Positions 19,177 to 28,837 of a stretch of 64,000 nt of DNA are shown one piece after another (the first letter of the stretch is position 1; each line of letters starts with the position of its first letter). Made by a program: the position numbers and the translations under genes. Under the pieces are notes generated by a model. It had not been told where the DNA came from. It saw only the letters and a list, made by a program, of their open reading frames with translations, and did no database searches. Location: contig NZ_QGLP01000004.1 in assembly GCF_003202915.1 (NCBI RefSeq), forward strand, positions 620,001-684,000, written 5' to 3'. Origin of the DNA: Gilliamella apicola. GTDB taxonomy: Bacteria; Pseudomonadota; Gammaproteobacteria; Enterobacterales; Orbaceae.

Positions 19177-20271
19177 TCTGTAACTTCCTTTTTAATTCAG
19201 GATAAAATAGAACAATAAATTTGACAATAAACAAAAACGGCAATCTATATTGTCAAGGTATGTCTGTATAACTTAATGTTTACCCATAAAAATCAAATAA
19301 GATTTTTAATATTTTGCTATTTACTACTGACTATTAAAACTAATGGTTTTTAAAAAAAAGACCATTTTGTTACCATTACAATAAGACTAACATGCTAATT
19401 AATAGCATGCTTTAAACCGACTATCTTTTAAGTGCCCTCCTCATAATGTTATTAAAATACAAGTTATATAAAGTTAAAATATTTTAATTTTAATTTGAGT
19501 TTATCATTCAAAGATTAACCGAATAAATAAACTAGTTCTTATTTGGATAAAGGTAAGTTAGATTTCTTACAACTAAACATTTATCATGCCGTTAAGTTTT
19601 CTATCTTGATAAAATAGTTGTCTTAGAAACCTGATTCAGATTAGAGATATTTTGATACCTAAATCCAATCATTGGTTGATGTAAGTCCATTTAAGAAGTA
19701 TCAAATCTTCTTGAAAATGTTGGTAATAAAAGGGATAAACTCTACTTCTAATTTATCTTATATCGGACTTAACTCTTTTGTTATTACTTTACTAAAAATA
19801 TTTTTCAGAAAACTGTTAATTTTTGGTGAAGTAATATTAATTCTAAAAATTAGAAAATAATTTTATATATTGGTACGATTAATTGATATTTCAATACCCA
19901 CAGATAACATTACTTCATCTTTTTTTATTTTACTAACTAAAACGAATAACAAAATGTATCAACCACGGTAAAGACATTACTTTATAGATGCAAAAAAACT
20001 TTAAAGAATATAATTTATTTTACTTAACTTTACAAATAATATTGCAAGTTCTGGGTTATTAAATACTAGTGATTTTTATTATTTTTGTCTACTATTTGAT
20101 AAATGATCTATTGTTAACTTTAGGTGAGCTAGATTATTGCAAGACTGTTATATGCATCATTTTAGTGAATTTTTAAATAGGTTGTTGGCAAAATATCTAT
20201 TGGCATTATCAATAGGAATAGATTAGATTATATACTTACCATTTTATAAGATGGTTTATAGGAAATAATAA
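19177..20271. other. Gene-poor AT-rich region, 1.1 kb
   Basis: No convincing gene. A 62-codon open frame at 19672-19860 has no ribosome-binding site, is unusually rich in I, L, K and F, and has no recognisable motif. A hairpin CATGCTA-ATTAA-TAGCATG lies at 19391-19409 without a T-run. The region presumably holds the promoters of the flanking genes and may contain unrecognised small RNA or decayed DNA. Confidence 0.5.
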
Positions 20272-21216
20272 ATGAACAGTGAAGATACTCTATCAAATAA
20301 AAATCATTTTATAAATCGTTACCAGTTATCAAAATTGCATACCTTTGAGTCAGCTGCACGCCATCTATCCTTTGCATTAGCAGCAGAAGAACTCTGTATA
20401 AGTCCAAGTGCAGTAAGCCATCAAATCAATAAACTTGAAGAAGAACTTAATTTTAAATTATTTAAACGCTTTCATCGACGTATTACGTTGACGCATGATG
20501 GCAAAAATTTATTCACAGTAGTTAAAAAATCACTTAATATCTTGAATCAAGAAATTTTAGATATTAAAAATAAAGATGTTACTGGTGCACTTACTATTTA
20601 TTCTTGCCCATCATTTATTCAAGAGTTTTTAATTCCAAAATTATCACAATTTACTGATTATTATCCCTATATCACTTTAAATATTATTTCGGGTAATAAA
20701 GCTATCAATTTTAGTCAATATCCTATTGATTTAGCAATTTATTATGATTCATTACATTATGATGAATTAGCCTGTGAACATTTAATTAGTGAAACAATTA
20801 TACCTGTTTGTACACCAGATTATGCCCACCAGTATAATCTTTATAACAATACGGAAAACTTAAAAAACTGTGTCTTATTGCACTATAATCCTAATAAAAT
20901 TTTAGATTTTGGTTTTGATGAATGGCAGTCATGGGCCAATCATTTTTCTTTGTCTTTCGATTTTAACAAAATGCAAAATATGCTATTTGATCGCTCTGAT
21001 CATTCGGTTGCTGCTGCAATCAATAATGCAGGCGTTGCTATGGGTAGAAAGCAAATTATTGCTAAATATTTGAACTCCGGAAAACTGGTTACTCCTTTTG
21101 CCGATCTTGAAGCACCATGTACTCAACGTTATTATATTTGTAAATCACAAGAAAAATATAATCCAAAAACGGATATTTTTATTCAGTGGTTAAAAAGTTA
21201 TGTCCAACATGTTTGA
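20272..21216 (+). CDS. dsdC: LysR-family regulator, DsdC-like
   Basis: A 314 aa LysR-type regulator. The N-terminal winged helix (QLSKLHTFESAARHLSFALA, then AAEELCISPSAVSHQINKLE, residues about 18-60) is nearly the same as in E. coli DsdC, the D-serine-responsive activator. The similarity continues through LNILNQEILDIKNKDVTGAL and the late NNAGVAMGRKQIIAKYLNSGKLV. In E. coli DsdC controls the adjacent dsdXA (D-serine uptake and deaminase). Here there is no dsdX or dsdA beside it; the convergent neighbour is an EamA transporter. The effector and targets are therefore uncertain. Confidence 0.8.
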   Translation: MNSEDTLSNKNHFINRYQLSKLHTFESAARHLSFALAAEELCISPSAVSHQINKLEEELNFKLFKRFHRRITLTHDGKNLFTVVKKSLNILNQEILDIKNKDVTGALTIYSCPSFIQEFLIPKLSQFTDYYPYITLNIISGNKAINFSQYPIDLAIYYDSLHYDELACEHLISETIIPVCTPDYAHQYNLYNNTENLKNCVLLHYNPNKILDFGFDEWQSWANHFSLSFDFNKMQNMLFDRSDHSVAAAINNAGVAMGRKQIIAKYLNSGKLVTPFADLEAPCTQRYYICKSQEKYNPKTDIFIQWLKSYVQHV

Positions 21217-21232
21217 TAATGAAATTAACCAT

Positions 21233-21260
21233 AATTGAGTGTGGATCTCCACACTTAATT
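21233..21260. terminator. Bidirectional terminator between dsdC-like gene and EamA gene
   Basis: An inverted repeat AATTGAGTGTGGA / TCCACACTTAATT around a central TC, with one mismatch. It lies between two convergent stop codons, as expected for a shared terminator. Confidence 0.7.
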
Positions 21261-21269
21261 TATTGATGA

Positions 21270-22169
21270 TTATTTTTTTAAATGTTTTAGATTCGGTAAG
21301 GCAATAGCAAACAAAATAATGACGACACCAATCCATTGATTCAAATAGACTGATTCTCTTAAATAAAAATAAGAACAGGTTACCGCAACAGGCAGTTCTG
21401 CAGCCGATAAAATTGCACTTAGTGAAATACCAATTTTAGGCATACCGACAGAAAATAAAAAAGGTGGTAAAACCGTACCCAATAAGGCTAATAAAAAACC
21501 TAGTTGATAGATTTTATCGTCAATACTGAGTTCAAAAAAGAACAACGGCGGAAAAATACCAAAAGTTACAATGCAGGCACCGGTTATCATCAAGGCACTC
21601 TTTTCTAATTTTGGTAATTCATTTCCAATATTGCTACTGGTGGTAATAAAAAGTGAATACATTAATGCCGCTAAAAAGCCAAAGAAACAACCCGTTAAGT
21701 TTAATTCGATAGCTTGATTAAAAATACCTGCAGCTAAAGAGCTTCCAACAATAATCGTTACTACTGTGACTAATTGCATCGGAGTTGGTTTATTTTTAAA
21801 AATAACAAAATCAATAATCACACTAATCCACAGATATTGCATTAGTAAAATAATGGCGATTGATGCCGGCACTAACTGCACACATTGATAATAGCAAATG
21901 CCGACTAACCCAGGAAATATACCTACTGCACATACCTGCCACTTTTTGGTTAATGGCGTTTTACTTGCAATAGTTACCTTGCTTTTATTAAACGTTTTTA
22001 CCAGAAAATGGATTCCCCATAATATTATCATGCCTAAAAAACACTGAATGCCAGTGACTTGACCAAGGGTATAACCAGATTTATAAGCAGTTTTTACAAT
22101 TGATGAGAGCACACCAAAACTACACGCGCCTAAAAAAACTAATAAACCACCGAAAAATTTTTCTTTCAT
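21270..22169 (-). CDS. EamA/DMT-family transporter
   Basis: An inner membrane protein of 299 aa with about ten hydrophobic helices in two EamA repeats (FFGGLLVFLGACSFGVLSSI at the start; LTGCFFGFLAALMYSLFITT opening the second half near residue 150). The family exports metabolites such as amino acids; the substrate cannot be read from sequence. I chose ATG 22169: the frame extends 23 codons further, but that part is polar, while GAGA precedes this ATG. It is convergent with the DsdC-like regulator, so it could be a target of it, which is inference only. Confidence 0.8.
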   Translation of the reverse strand: MKEKFFGGLLVFLGACSFGVLSSIVKTAYKSGYTLGQVTGIQCFLGMIILWGIHFLVKTFNKSKVTIASKTPLTKKWQVCAVGIFPGLVGICYYQCVQLVPASIAIILLMQYLWISVIIDFVIFKNKPTPMQLVTVVTIIVGSSLAAGIFNQAIELNLTGCFFGFLAALMYSLFITTSSNIGNELPKLEKSALMITGACIVTFGIFPPLFFFELSIDDKIYQLGFLLALLGTVLPPFLFSVGMPKIGISLSAILSAAELPVAVTCSYFYLRESVYLNQWIGVVIILFAIALPNLKHLKK

Positions 22170-22298
22170 ACTTAAAATCTCATTACGTTTAAAACTACAT
22201 TTGTCACCAAATAATGGCGCATAAAAAATCATAACCAATAATTTGTGGCTTTATGTCACTATTTTTACGGTATGGTAATACTCAAAAAAACAGAGGAT

Positions 22299-22325
22299 AA
22301 TTAAGGGATAATTTATCCCTTAATT
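22299..22325. terminator. Terminator after the nucleoside transporter gene
   Basis: A perfect 27-bp palindrome: AATTAAGGGATAA-T-TTATCCCTTAATT. It lies 15 bp beyond the transporter stop on the minus strand, with a T-rich run about 10 nt further on that strand. Confidence 0.7.
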
Positions 22326-22339
22326 ATATTGATGAGTTG

Positions 22340-23566
22340 TTACTTTGTAGATTGTTTATAATTAAAGGTAAAATAAAAAACAAAACCTAAAATTAACGCG
22401 TAAGCTGCAAAAATTAACCAAATTGAGTGCCAATCTTTTAAGCCTTCATGGGTATTGAAATCAACTACAAAACCACTAATAAATGAACCAATTATTGCTC
22501 CAATGCCATTAACCATGGTCATAAATAGCCCTTGGGCACTGGCACGAATATTCGCGTTTACTTCTTTTTCAATAAAAATAGAACCTGATATATTAAAGAA
22601 GTCAAAAGCACAACCATAAACAATCATTGATAACATCAATAATACAAAACCAAATGGAGTTGGATCACCATAGGCAAAAAAGCCGAATCTCAGTGTCCAT
22701 GCTATTAAGCTTATCATTATGACCTTTTTAATGCCAAATTTTTTGAGAAAAAATGGGATTGTCAAAATGAAGGCAACTTCAGCCATTTGTGAGACTGATA
22801 ATAATATCGCTGGATGTTGCACAATGATGCTATCTTGAAATTCGGGAATCTTACCAAAATCTTTTAAAAATGCACCACCGAAGGTGTTGGTGATTTGTAA
22901 TATGGCTCCAAGTAACATTGAAAAGAGAAAAAATATCGACATTACCGGTTTTTTAAATAATACAAGTGCATCTAAGCCTAAACGTGAGATCCATGATTGC
23001 TGTTGATTACGGTTTATTTTAATGTCAGGTAAGGTTGCACTGTAGATAACCAAAATTACCGATGCACCACAAGCAATATAGAGTTGAGCATTGCTTATAT
23101 CGATTTTAAGTAAGCTGATCGTCCACATGGCGATAATAAAGCCGACTGTTCCAAACACCCGAATTTTTGGAAAAACGCTAACAGAGTCTAAATGACTGTT
23201 ATCTAGACAGTGATAGCTTATTGAATTAGATAAAGCAATGGTTGGCATAAATGCCATCGCATTGATAAGCATCAACCAATATAAATGATTAGGTGTGGTT
23301 GCGGAGGCTGCATAAAACAGTGCAATAGCACAAACAGCATGACAAAGCATAAATAGATATTTAGGTGGAATAAATTTATCCGCAATAATGCCAATAATAA
23401 ACGGCATGACTAATGCCGCAAAACCTTTTGTACTATAAACTAATCCGACTTCTGCACCCGAAAAATGCAACGTATTGATTAAATAAATACCAAACGTCGT
23501 CAGCCAGCTTCCCCATATAAAATATTGGAAAAACATCATGACTTGTAATCTATGTTTCATGTTCAT
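22340..23566 (-). CDS. xapB: Nucleoside:H+ symporter, NupG/XapB type
   Basis: An MFS nucleoside permease of 408 aa with 12 predicted membrane helices. The N-terminus FFQYFIWGSWLTTFGIYLIN and the stretch SMIVYGCAFDFFNISGSIFI are diagnostic of the NupG/XapB family. Details such as FPKIRVFGTVGFIIAMW and SVSQMAEVAFILTIPFFL look closer to XapB than NupG. It is 54 bp downstream of a purine nucleoside phosphorylase gene, parallel to E. coli xapAB. Together they would import and phosphorolyse purine nucleosides. Confidence 0.88.
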   Translation of the reverse strand: MNMKHRLQVMMFFQYFIWGSWLTTFGIYLINTLHFSGAEVGLVYSTKGFAALVMPFIIGIIADKFIPPKYLFMLCHAVCAIALFYAASATTPNHLYWLMLINAMAFMPTIALSNSISYHCLDNSHLDSVSVFPKIRVFGTVGFIIAMWTISLLKIDISNAQLYIACGASVILVIYSATLPDIKINRNQQQSWISRLGLDALVLFKKPVMSIFFLFSMLLGAILQITNTFGGAFLKDFGKIPEFQDSIIVQHPAILLSVSQMAEVAFILTIPFFLKKFGIKKVIMISLIAWTLRFGFFAYGDPTPFGFVLLMLSMIVYGCAFDFFNISGSIFIEKEVNANIRASAQGLFMTMVNGIGAIIGSFISGFVVDFNTHEGLKDWHSIWLIFAAYALILGFVFYFTFNYKQSTK

Positions 23567-23620
23567 TATTTATATCCAAAATTAAGGAACTGCTTAGATA
23601 AAATTTAAAAAAATTACCAA

Positions 23621-24439
23621 TTAAAAACGTGCAATTGTTTTAGTAATCAATTTTAAGAAGGTTGATTTAACGCGCTCAGCTGTTTCGATCACTTCTTCAT
23701 GTCCTAATGGTTGATCTAAAATGCCACAAGCCATATTAGTCAAACAAGAGATACCAATAGTTTTAATGCCAGAATGATGAGCAATAATCGCTTCAGGAAC
23801 AGTTGACATGCCAACCGCATCAGCACCTAAGGTTCGGATCATTCTAATTTCTGCTGGAGTTTCATAAGTTGGACCAGTCCACCAAGCATAGACACCCTGT
23901 TGTAAAGTGATGTTCAGCTTTTTAGCCACTTCGCTAACAATTGCTCTTAATGATTTGTTATAAACTTCACTTACGTCCAAAAAGCGTACACCTAATTCTG
24001 GATTATTCGGTCCCATTAATGGGTTATTAGCGGTTAAGTTAATATGATCGGTAATAATCATTAAATCACCTGGTTTAAAGCTGGTGTTTACTGCACCACA
24101 GGCATTGGTAATGATGAGTTTTTCAACACCAAGCATTTTCATCACTCGCACCGGGAAGGTAACTTCATCTAATGAAAAACCTTCATAATAATGGAAACGA
24201 CCTTTCATCGCGACAACTGTTTTATCACCAGATTGACCGATCACTAATTCATTAGCATGACCAACCGCAGCGGATTTGGCAAAGTGAGGAATATTGTCAT
24301 AAGGAATATGAACTGCATCTTCAAGAGTATCAGCAAAAGGCCCTAATCCAGATCCAAGTATGATCCCGATTGTCGGTTTTTTGTCGGTTTGTTGTTGAAT
24401 ATAGTTCACTGCTTGTTGTATATCGGCTGTTTGATGCAT
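23621..24439 (-). CDS. punA: Purine-nucleoside phosphorylase (trimeric, PunA/XapA type)
   Basis: Cleaves purine nucleosides with phosphate to the base and (deoxy)ribose-1-phosphate. The 272 aa protein shows GIILGSGLGPFAD at the phosphate site, MKGRFHYYEG, TNACGAVNTSFKPGDLM, GPTYETPAEIRM and VGMSTVPEAIIA, followed by ISCLTNMACGIL with the purine-binding Asn. This is the trimeric type, unlike hexameric DeoD. PunA and XapA are hard to tell apart by eye: the local sequence looks more PunA-like, while the adjacent transporter is XapB-like. It is the first gene of the two-gene unit. Confidence 0.88.
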   Translation of the reverse strand: MHQTADIQQAVNYIQQQTDKKPTIGIILGSGLGPFADTLEDAVHIPYDNIPHFAKSAAVGHANELVIGQSGDKTVVAMKGRFHYYEGFSLDEVTFPVRVMKMLGVEKLIITNACGAVNTSFKPGDLMIITDHINLTANNPLMGPNNPELGVRFLDVSEVYNKSLRAIVSEVAKKLNITLQQGVYAWWTGPTYETPAEIRMIRTLGADAVGMSTVPEAIIAHHSGIKTIGISCLTNMACGILDQPLGHEEVIETAERVKSTFLKLITKTIARF

Positions 24440-24691
24440 GACGCTATCCTTTCAAATTTTAGTAAAAACTTAATTATCATGATTAAAATCATAATTAGAA
24501 AAAGAGCACATAATATATAATAAAAACAAAGTTGTTCTTATTTTGGGCGTATATTATGATGATCTTCGACCAATAAAGAAAGACGTGATATGAGATATCT
24601 TAGTGGAAATAAGTTAATATATTGTTTTTATTGCAATATTAAACAAATTATTTTAGTCATTTTTCAACTAATTTAACTGAAAAATCGCTTT

Positions 24692-25501
24692 TTATTCAAC
24701 AATACGTTCACTATTCGAATAAATAACACCTTGAGTACCTCTAAAAAATCCCACTAATGTTAATTGGCTTTGTTTAGCTTGCTCAATCGCCATTGAAGTA
24801 GCAGCTGAAACGGCAAAGAGAATTTCGATACCGCAACGAGCCGTTTTTTGCACCATTTCATAGCTAGCTCTACTTGAAACCAGAATGATACCTTTTATAT
24901 TTTGATTAAGTTTTTGTTGTAACTCGGCGCGATAACCTAATAATTTATCTAAAGCGACATGTCTACCAACATCTTCAAATCCGGCAATAAAATTGCCGTT
25001 TAAATCCAACCATACCGCAGCATGCATACAACCAGTTTGGCCGCCTACGATCTGGACTTTGGTTAAATAATCAAGAGATTGATGAAAATCAGATAGGTGA
25101 ATTTTATCACTTAATGTAAGCGGAGAAATAAACTGACAAACTTGATCTATCTGTTGGGCACCACAAATTCCACAGCCAGTTCTACCGGTCAAACTTCGGC
25201 GTTTTTCTTTTAATTGCATAAAACGTCGCGAAGAGAGTTCAATATGAACTTCAATGCCTTGTTCACCACTGATAATATCAATGCCATAAATTTCATCAAC
25301 CGACTCGATAATATTTTCTGTTAACGAAAAACCAATAGCGAAATAATTTAGATCTTTAGGGGTTGCCATCATCACAACGTGGGAAATACCGTTATAAATT
25401 AGTGCAATCGGTTTTTCAATTGCGACAGTATCTTCTTTTGATGGTTGTAATTGACCATATTTAAATTTATGCACATTGAATTTTTTAATACCTAATGTCA
25501 T
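24692..25501 (-). CDS. fdhD: Formate dehydrogenase accessory sulfurtransferase FdhD
   Basis: FdhD transfers sulfur from IscS to the molybdenum cofactor of formate dehydrogenases. The 269 aa protein has the paired-cysteine loop GRTGCGICGAQQ (about residue 125), VGGQTGCMHAAVWLD, EDVGRHVALDKLLG and LVSSRASYEMVQKTARCGIE, all FdhD signatures. No formate dehydrogenase is encoded in this window, but the intact mod genes nearby fit a molybdoenzyme elsewhere in the genome. Confidence 0.95.
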   Translation of the reverse strand: MTLGIKKFNVHKFKYGQLQPSKEDTVAIEKPIALIYNGISHVVMMATPKDLNYFAIGFSLTENIIESVDEIYGIDIISGEQGIEVHIELSSRRFMQLKEKRRSLTGRTGCGICGAQQIDQVCQFISPLTLSDKIHLSDFHQSLDYLTKVQIVGGQTGCMHAAVWLDLNGNFIAGFEDVGRHVALDKLLGYRAELQQKLNQNIKGIILVSSRASYEMVQKTARCGIEILFAVSAATSMAIEQAKQSQLTLVGFFRGTQGVIYSNSERIVE

Positions 25502-25687
25502 GATTTATTTCTCAGTTATAAGCAGACCTAATTTTCATTATATTAACTGAGGTTGGTATCAATAAAAAGCCTGACATGCAGGCTTATTACTTTTATTAGT
25601 TTCTACCAATGATTAGGTAGGTTAGAACTATACAACAGTTATTGTGTTAGAATAAGGTATTCTAAAAAGATAACAGCAAGCAAATTT

Positions 25688-26218
25688 ATGTCATTAAATG
25701 AAATCACGCATACTATTATGCAATTTATTGAACATCATCAAGTGTGGGCATTGCCAATTATTTTTTTATTAGCATTTGGCGAATCATTAGCGATCATCTC
25801 ATTATTGGTTCCTGCAACAGCAATTTTATTGGGAGCTGGTGCATTAGTGGGAACAGGGGTGATCTCGTTTATTCCAGTTTTGATTGCCGCATCATTGGGT
25901 GCAATAATCGGTGATTTTCTCTCATATTGGTTAGGTAAACATTATCACCAACAGGTAATCTCTTCGTGGCCATTAAAAAAATATCCTAAAATGATATTTC
26001 GTGCAGAGCAATTCTTTCAGCGATATGGTACGTTCGGCGTGTTTATAGGGCGATTTTTTGGTCCTTTGCGAGCAGTCGTTCCACTAATTGCTGGTACGAT
26101 GCATATGCCGGCAACAAAATTCAATATTGCTAATATTGCTTCGGCACCAATCTGGGCATTTGTTTTATTGGCTCCCGGCGCATTTGGGGTGCCATGGTTA
26201 GAAACTTTATTTGGTTAA
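25688..26218 (+). CDS. DedA-family membrane protein
   Basis: An inner membrane protein of 176 aa with about five hydrophobic helices. The DedA/VTT signatures are LAFGESLAIISLLVPATAIL, LGAIIGDFLSYWLGKHY and the FXGRFxGPxRAxVPLIAG motif (FIGRFFGPLRAVVPLIAGTM) at about residue 118. DedA proteins are implicated in undecaprenyl phosphate or phospholipid translocation. It is short for the family (usually 190-255 aa). Its stop overlaps the convergent mscM stop by 4 bp. Confidence 0.88.
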   Translation: MSLNEITHTIMQFIEHHQVWALPIIFLLAFGESLAIISLLVPATAILLGAGALVGTGVISFIPVLIAASLGAIIGDFLSYWLGKHYHQQVISSWPLKKYPKMIFRAEQFFQRYGTFGVFIGRFFGPLRAVVPLIAGTMHMPATKFNIANIASAPIWAFVLLAPGAFGVPWLETLFG

Positions 26219-28833
26219 ATGGTACCAATGGTATAATTACGCCGCCCACTTTTACGGCCCAGTGCTTCTAAGTTAGTTTGTAAAGGTGGGAATGGCAACG
26301 TTAAATCATGTTGACGATAGGCTTCAATAATTAATTTATGTATTGCACTGCGTAGCTTCATACGATGTCCCATTTCGGCTGCAAATAACCGCAGTTCAAA
26401 TAATTGGATACCTTCTTGAATATCAACTAAATAGACTTGCGGTTCAGGATCGCTAAGAACATATTCACACTCCTGAGACACTTGTTGTAATAGTTTCATA
26501 ACCAGTTCACTATCAGCATCAATCGTAGCAGGTATGGTTAGCACAATACGCGTGATTGAGTCAGATAAAGACCAGTTTACTAGTTGTTCAGTAATAAACG
26601 CTTTATTGGGCATGACAATTTCTTTTCTGTCCCAATCAACAATAGTTATTGCCCGAGTATTAATTTTGGTAATATTACCCGTTAAGTCGCGAATGGTGAC
26701 GGTATCACCAATCCTAACCGGTTTTTCAAACAAGATAATTAAACCAGAAATAAAATTAGCAAAAATCTCTTGTAAACCAAACCCTAAACCAACACCTAAT
26801 GCTGCGATTAACCATTGAATTTTTGCCCAATCAATACCAATGAACGAAAAAGCAATCATACAACCAATCATTAATACAATGTATTTAGAAACCGTTGAAA
26901 TGGCATAGCCAGTACCATGTGCTAAGTCCAAATGTTGTAAAATGCCTAACTCCAGTAGCGCCGGCAAGTTTTTTACTAACTGAACAGTGATGGTCATAAC
27001 TAAAATAGCAATACAGACAGATCCAAGCGTAATATGTTGTTCGATTTCATTACCATTGATGATTGTACTTGTTCCCCACAGCTTAATGTTATTCATAAAG
27101 GCAAAAGCGGAATGGAGTTCAGACCAAAGCAAAATCATACTAATTAAAGCAATTAGCATAATAATCGATCGGACTAGTTGTAATGACTGAGCACTAATGA
27201 CATCTAAATCGATAACGGGTTCATCGACATTATCATTCAAGGATGTTACATCTTCTTCGATTCCTTTAGCTCGCTGCATACGTTCTAATCGGCGTTGTTT
27301 AGTTCGTTCAAATTCAATTCGTCGTTTTTGTATCCACATCCAACGGCGAATCATAAAATAAATGACTAATAAACCAAACCATATAATGACCGAAGCCTCT
27401 AATCTTCCTAATAATACTTCTGCTGTCGACAAATAACCTAAACAAGCAGCAATAATCGCTAACCAAGGGGCACTTAGCAATGCAAACCAGAGAATATGAC
27501 TTAATAAATTATCACCTGATCCCTTTTTATCAATATATAGCGGCACACCGGCACGATGAATTGAGTTAGTCATAAATACCAACGCAAAACAGAGGACAAT
27601 AAATGCTGTTCTGCCAATAGTGGCGGCAAATTGACGATTATTGAACTGATCAAAGCTCATCACCACCATTACTAAGGGAATCACTACCCAAACGGACAGT
27701 TGATAATATTTCATGGCTTGGCGAACGTTTTGCTTTGACCAACCAAAATGAGTGATAAATAAACCGTTTTGTGAAGCAAAATGTGCCGTGATAATGAAGA
27801 CCCATAAAACTGGTGCTGCGGCATTAACACCGTAGCCTAAAGCCACTGCGACGGGATAATCCCAATTTATTTGCAGCGCAAATCCTAACGCTGCCCATAA
27901 AATAGGAACGGGTAATGCCATAATTAATGAAAAAATAATTACTTTCAAGGTAAGTGCATAACTATCTTGGGTGACTTTACCAACTCGAGTAGCGGATTTA
28001 TTTAAGAAAGCATTATATTTGCCACGCATTTTGAAATGCACAAAGACAAACAATAGTGAGAGTACTAAAAAAAATAGGGGCTTTGGTGCACTAAGCACTT
28101 CAACGCCAGCATTATAAAGTTGCGATAGCGTATCGATTGAAAAAGTGACGTAAACTACATCTTTGACCAAATCTAACAGGAAGCTTAGTGAAATTGGATT
28201 AACATCCGCTACCCAGAAAAAGTAACGATGTGCAGCATCATTAACCTCATCAATTGCATTGGTTAATTGCTTATTAGAAATTTTTAATTTAGTTAGCTCA
28301 AGAATGGTGGTATCAATACCTGAAATCAATGTTTTGAGAAGCTCACTTTGTTCTCTTATTAAACGTCGATATTGGCTAGCTGTTTTTAAATTATTCAAAT
28401 TACCTGATAATACGGGGTAATTGTCTAAGCTTGCTAAAGTATTGGAGTAATTAAGTTGTTGGACTTTAGCCTCGGCAATTTCAGCATCGAGTGGTTGGGA
28501 TTTGGGTTTTTCTGGTAAGCGTAATAACTGTTGGCGGAGGGTTTCGCCTAAGGCAGTTGAAAAACTCAACCACTCGCCTTGCTCAGCAAGTGTTGCGAGT
28601 GTATTTTGAACATGTGAAATTTGCGTATTAATATTATTTTGTTCATTAAGGATGCTGGTTAAATGAGCTTTTTGATACTCCATATTTTGACGAAGATCTT
28701 CATTTTTCTCATTCAGCTTAGTAATGACTTCGGTAAGCTGGTCTTCATTATCAATGTTGAGAATTGATTCTTCAGCAAAAGTAAAGCAAGACAGGAGTAG
28801 AAATATCCCAGCCAAACAACCGCGCAACAACAT
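26215..28833 (-). CDS. mscM: MscM-like (YjeP) miniconductance mechanosensitive channel
   Basis: A large MscS-superfamily channel of 872 aa. It has a signal peptide (CLAGIFLLLSCFTFAEES), a periplasmic coiled-coil region (residues about 20-240), several membrane helices, and a C-terminal MscS core with LIAALGVGLGFGLQEIFANF as the pore helix and FEKPVRIGDTVTI as the beta domain. E. coli MscM is about 1107 aa, so the periplasmic part is roughly 230 residues shorter here. It lies 4 bp behind psd, as in E. coli, supporting MscM over MscK. Confidence 0.88.
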   Translation of the reverse strand: MLLRGCLAGIFLLLSCFTFAEESILNIDNEDQLTEVITKLNEKNEDLRQNMEYQKAHLTSILNEQNNINTQISHVQNTLATLAEQGEWLSFSTALGETLRQQLLRLPEKPKSQPLDAEIAEAKVQQLNYSNTLASLDNYPVLSGNLNNLKTASQYRRLIREQSELLKTLISGIDTTILELTKLKISNKQLTNAIDEVNDAAHRYFFWVADVNPISLSFLLDLVKDVVYVTFSIDTLSQLYNAGVEVLSAPKPLFFLVLSLLFVFVHFKMRGKYNAFLNKSATRVGKVTQDSYALTLKVIIFSLIMALPVPILWAALGFALQINWDYPVAVALGYGVNAAAPVLWVFIITAHFASQNGLFITHFGWSKQNVRQAMKYYQLSVWVVIPLVMVVMSFDQFNNRQFAATIGRTAFIVLCFALVFMTNSIHRAGVPLYIDKKGSGDNLLSHILWFALLSAPWLAIIAACLGYLSTAEVLLGRLEASVIIWFGLLVIYFMIRRWMWIQKRRIEFERTKQRRLERMQRAKGIEEDVTSLNDNVDEPVIDLDVISAQSLQLVRSIIMLIALISMILLWSELHSAFAFMNNIKLWGTSTIINGNEIEQHITLGSVCIAILVMTITVQLVKNLPALLELGILQHLDLAHGTGYAISTVSKYIVLMIGCMIAFSFIGIDWAKIQWLIAALGVGLGFGLQEIFANFISGLIILFEKPVRIGDTVTIRDLTGNITKINTRAITIVDWDRKEIVMPNKAFITEQLVNWSLSDSITRIVLTIPATIDADSELVMKLLQQVSQECEYVLSDPEPQVYLVDIQEGIQLFELRLFAAEMGHRMKLRSAIHKLIIEAYRQHDLTLPFPPLQTNLEALGRKSGRRNYTIGTI

Positions 28834-28837
28834 AAAG

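Noticed and set aside
19672-19860. 62-codon open frame in the large gene-poor region
   Set aside because: No ribosome-binding site, composition dominated by I, L, K and F as expected for translated AT-rich noncoding DNA, and no motif.
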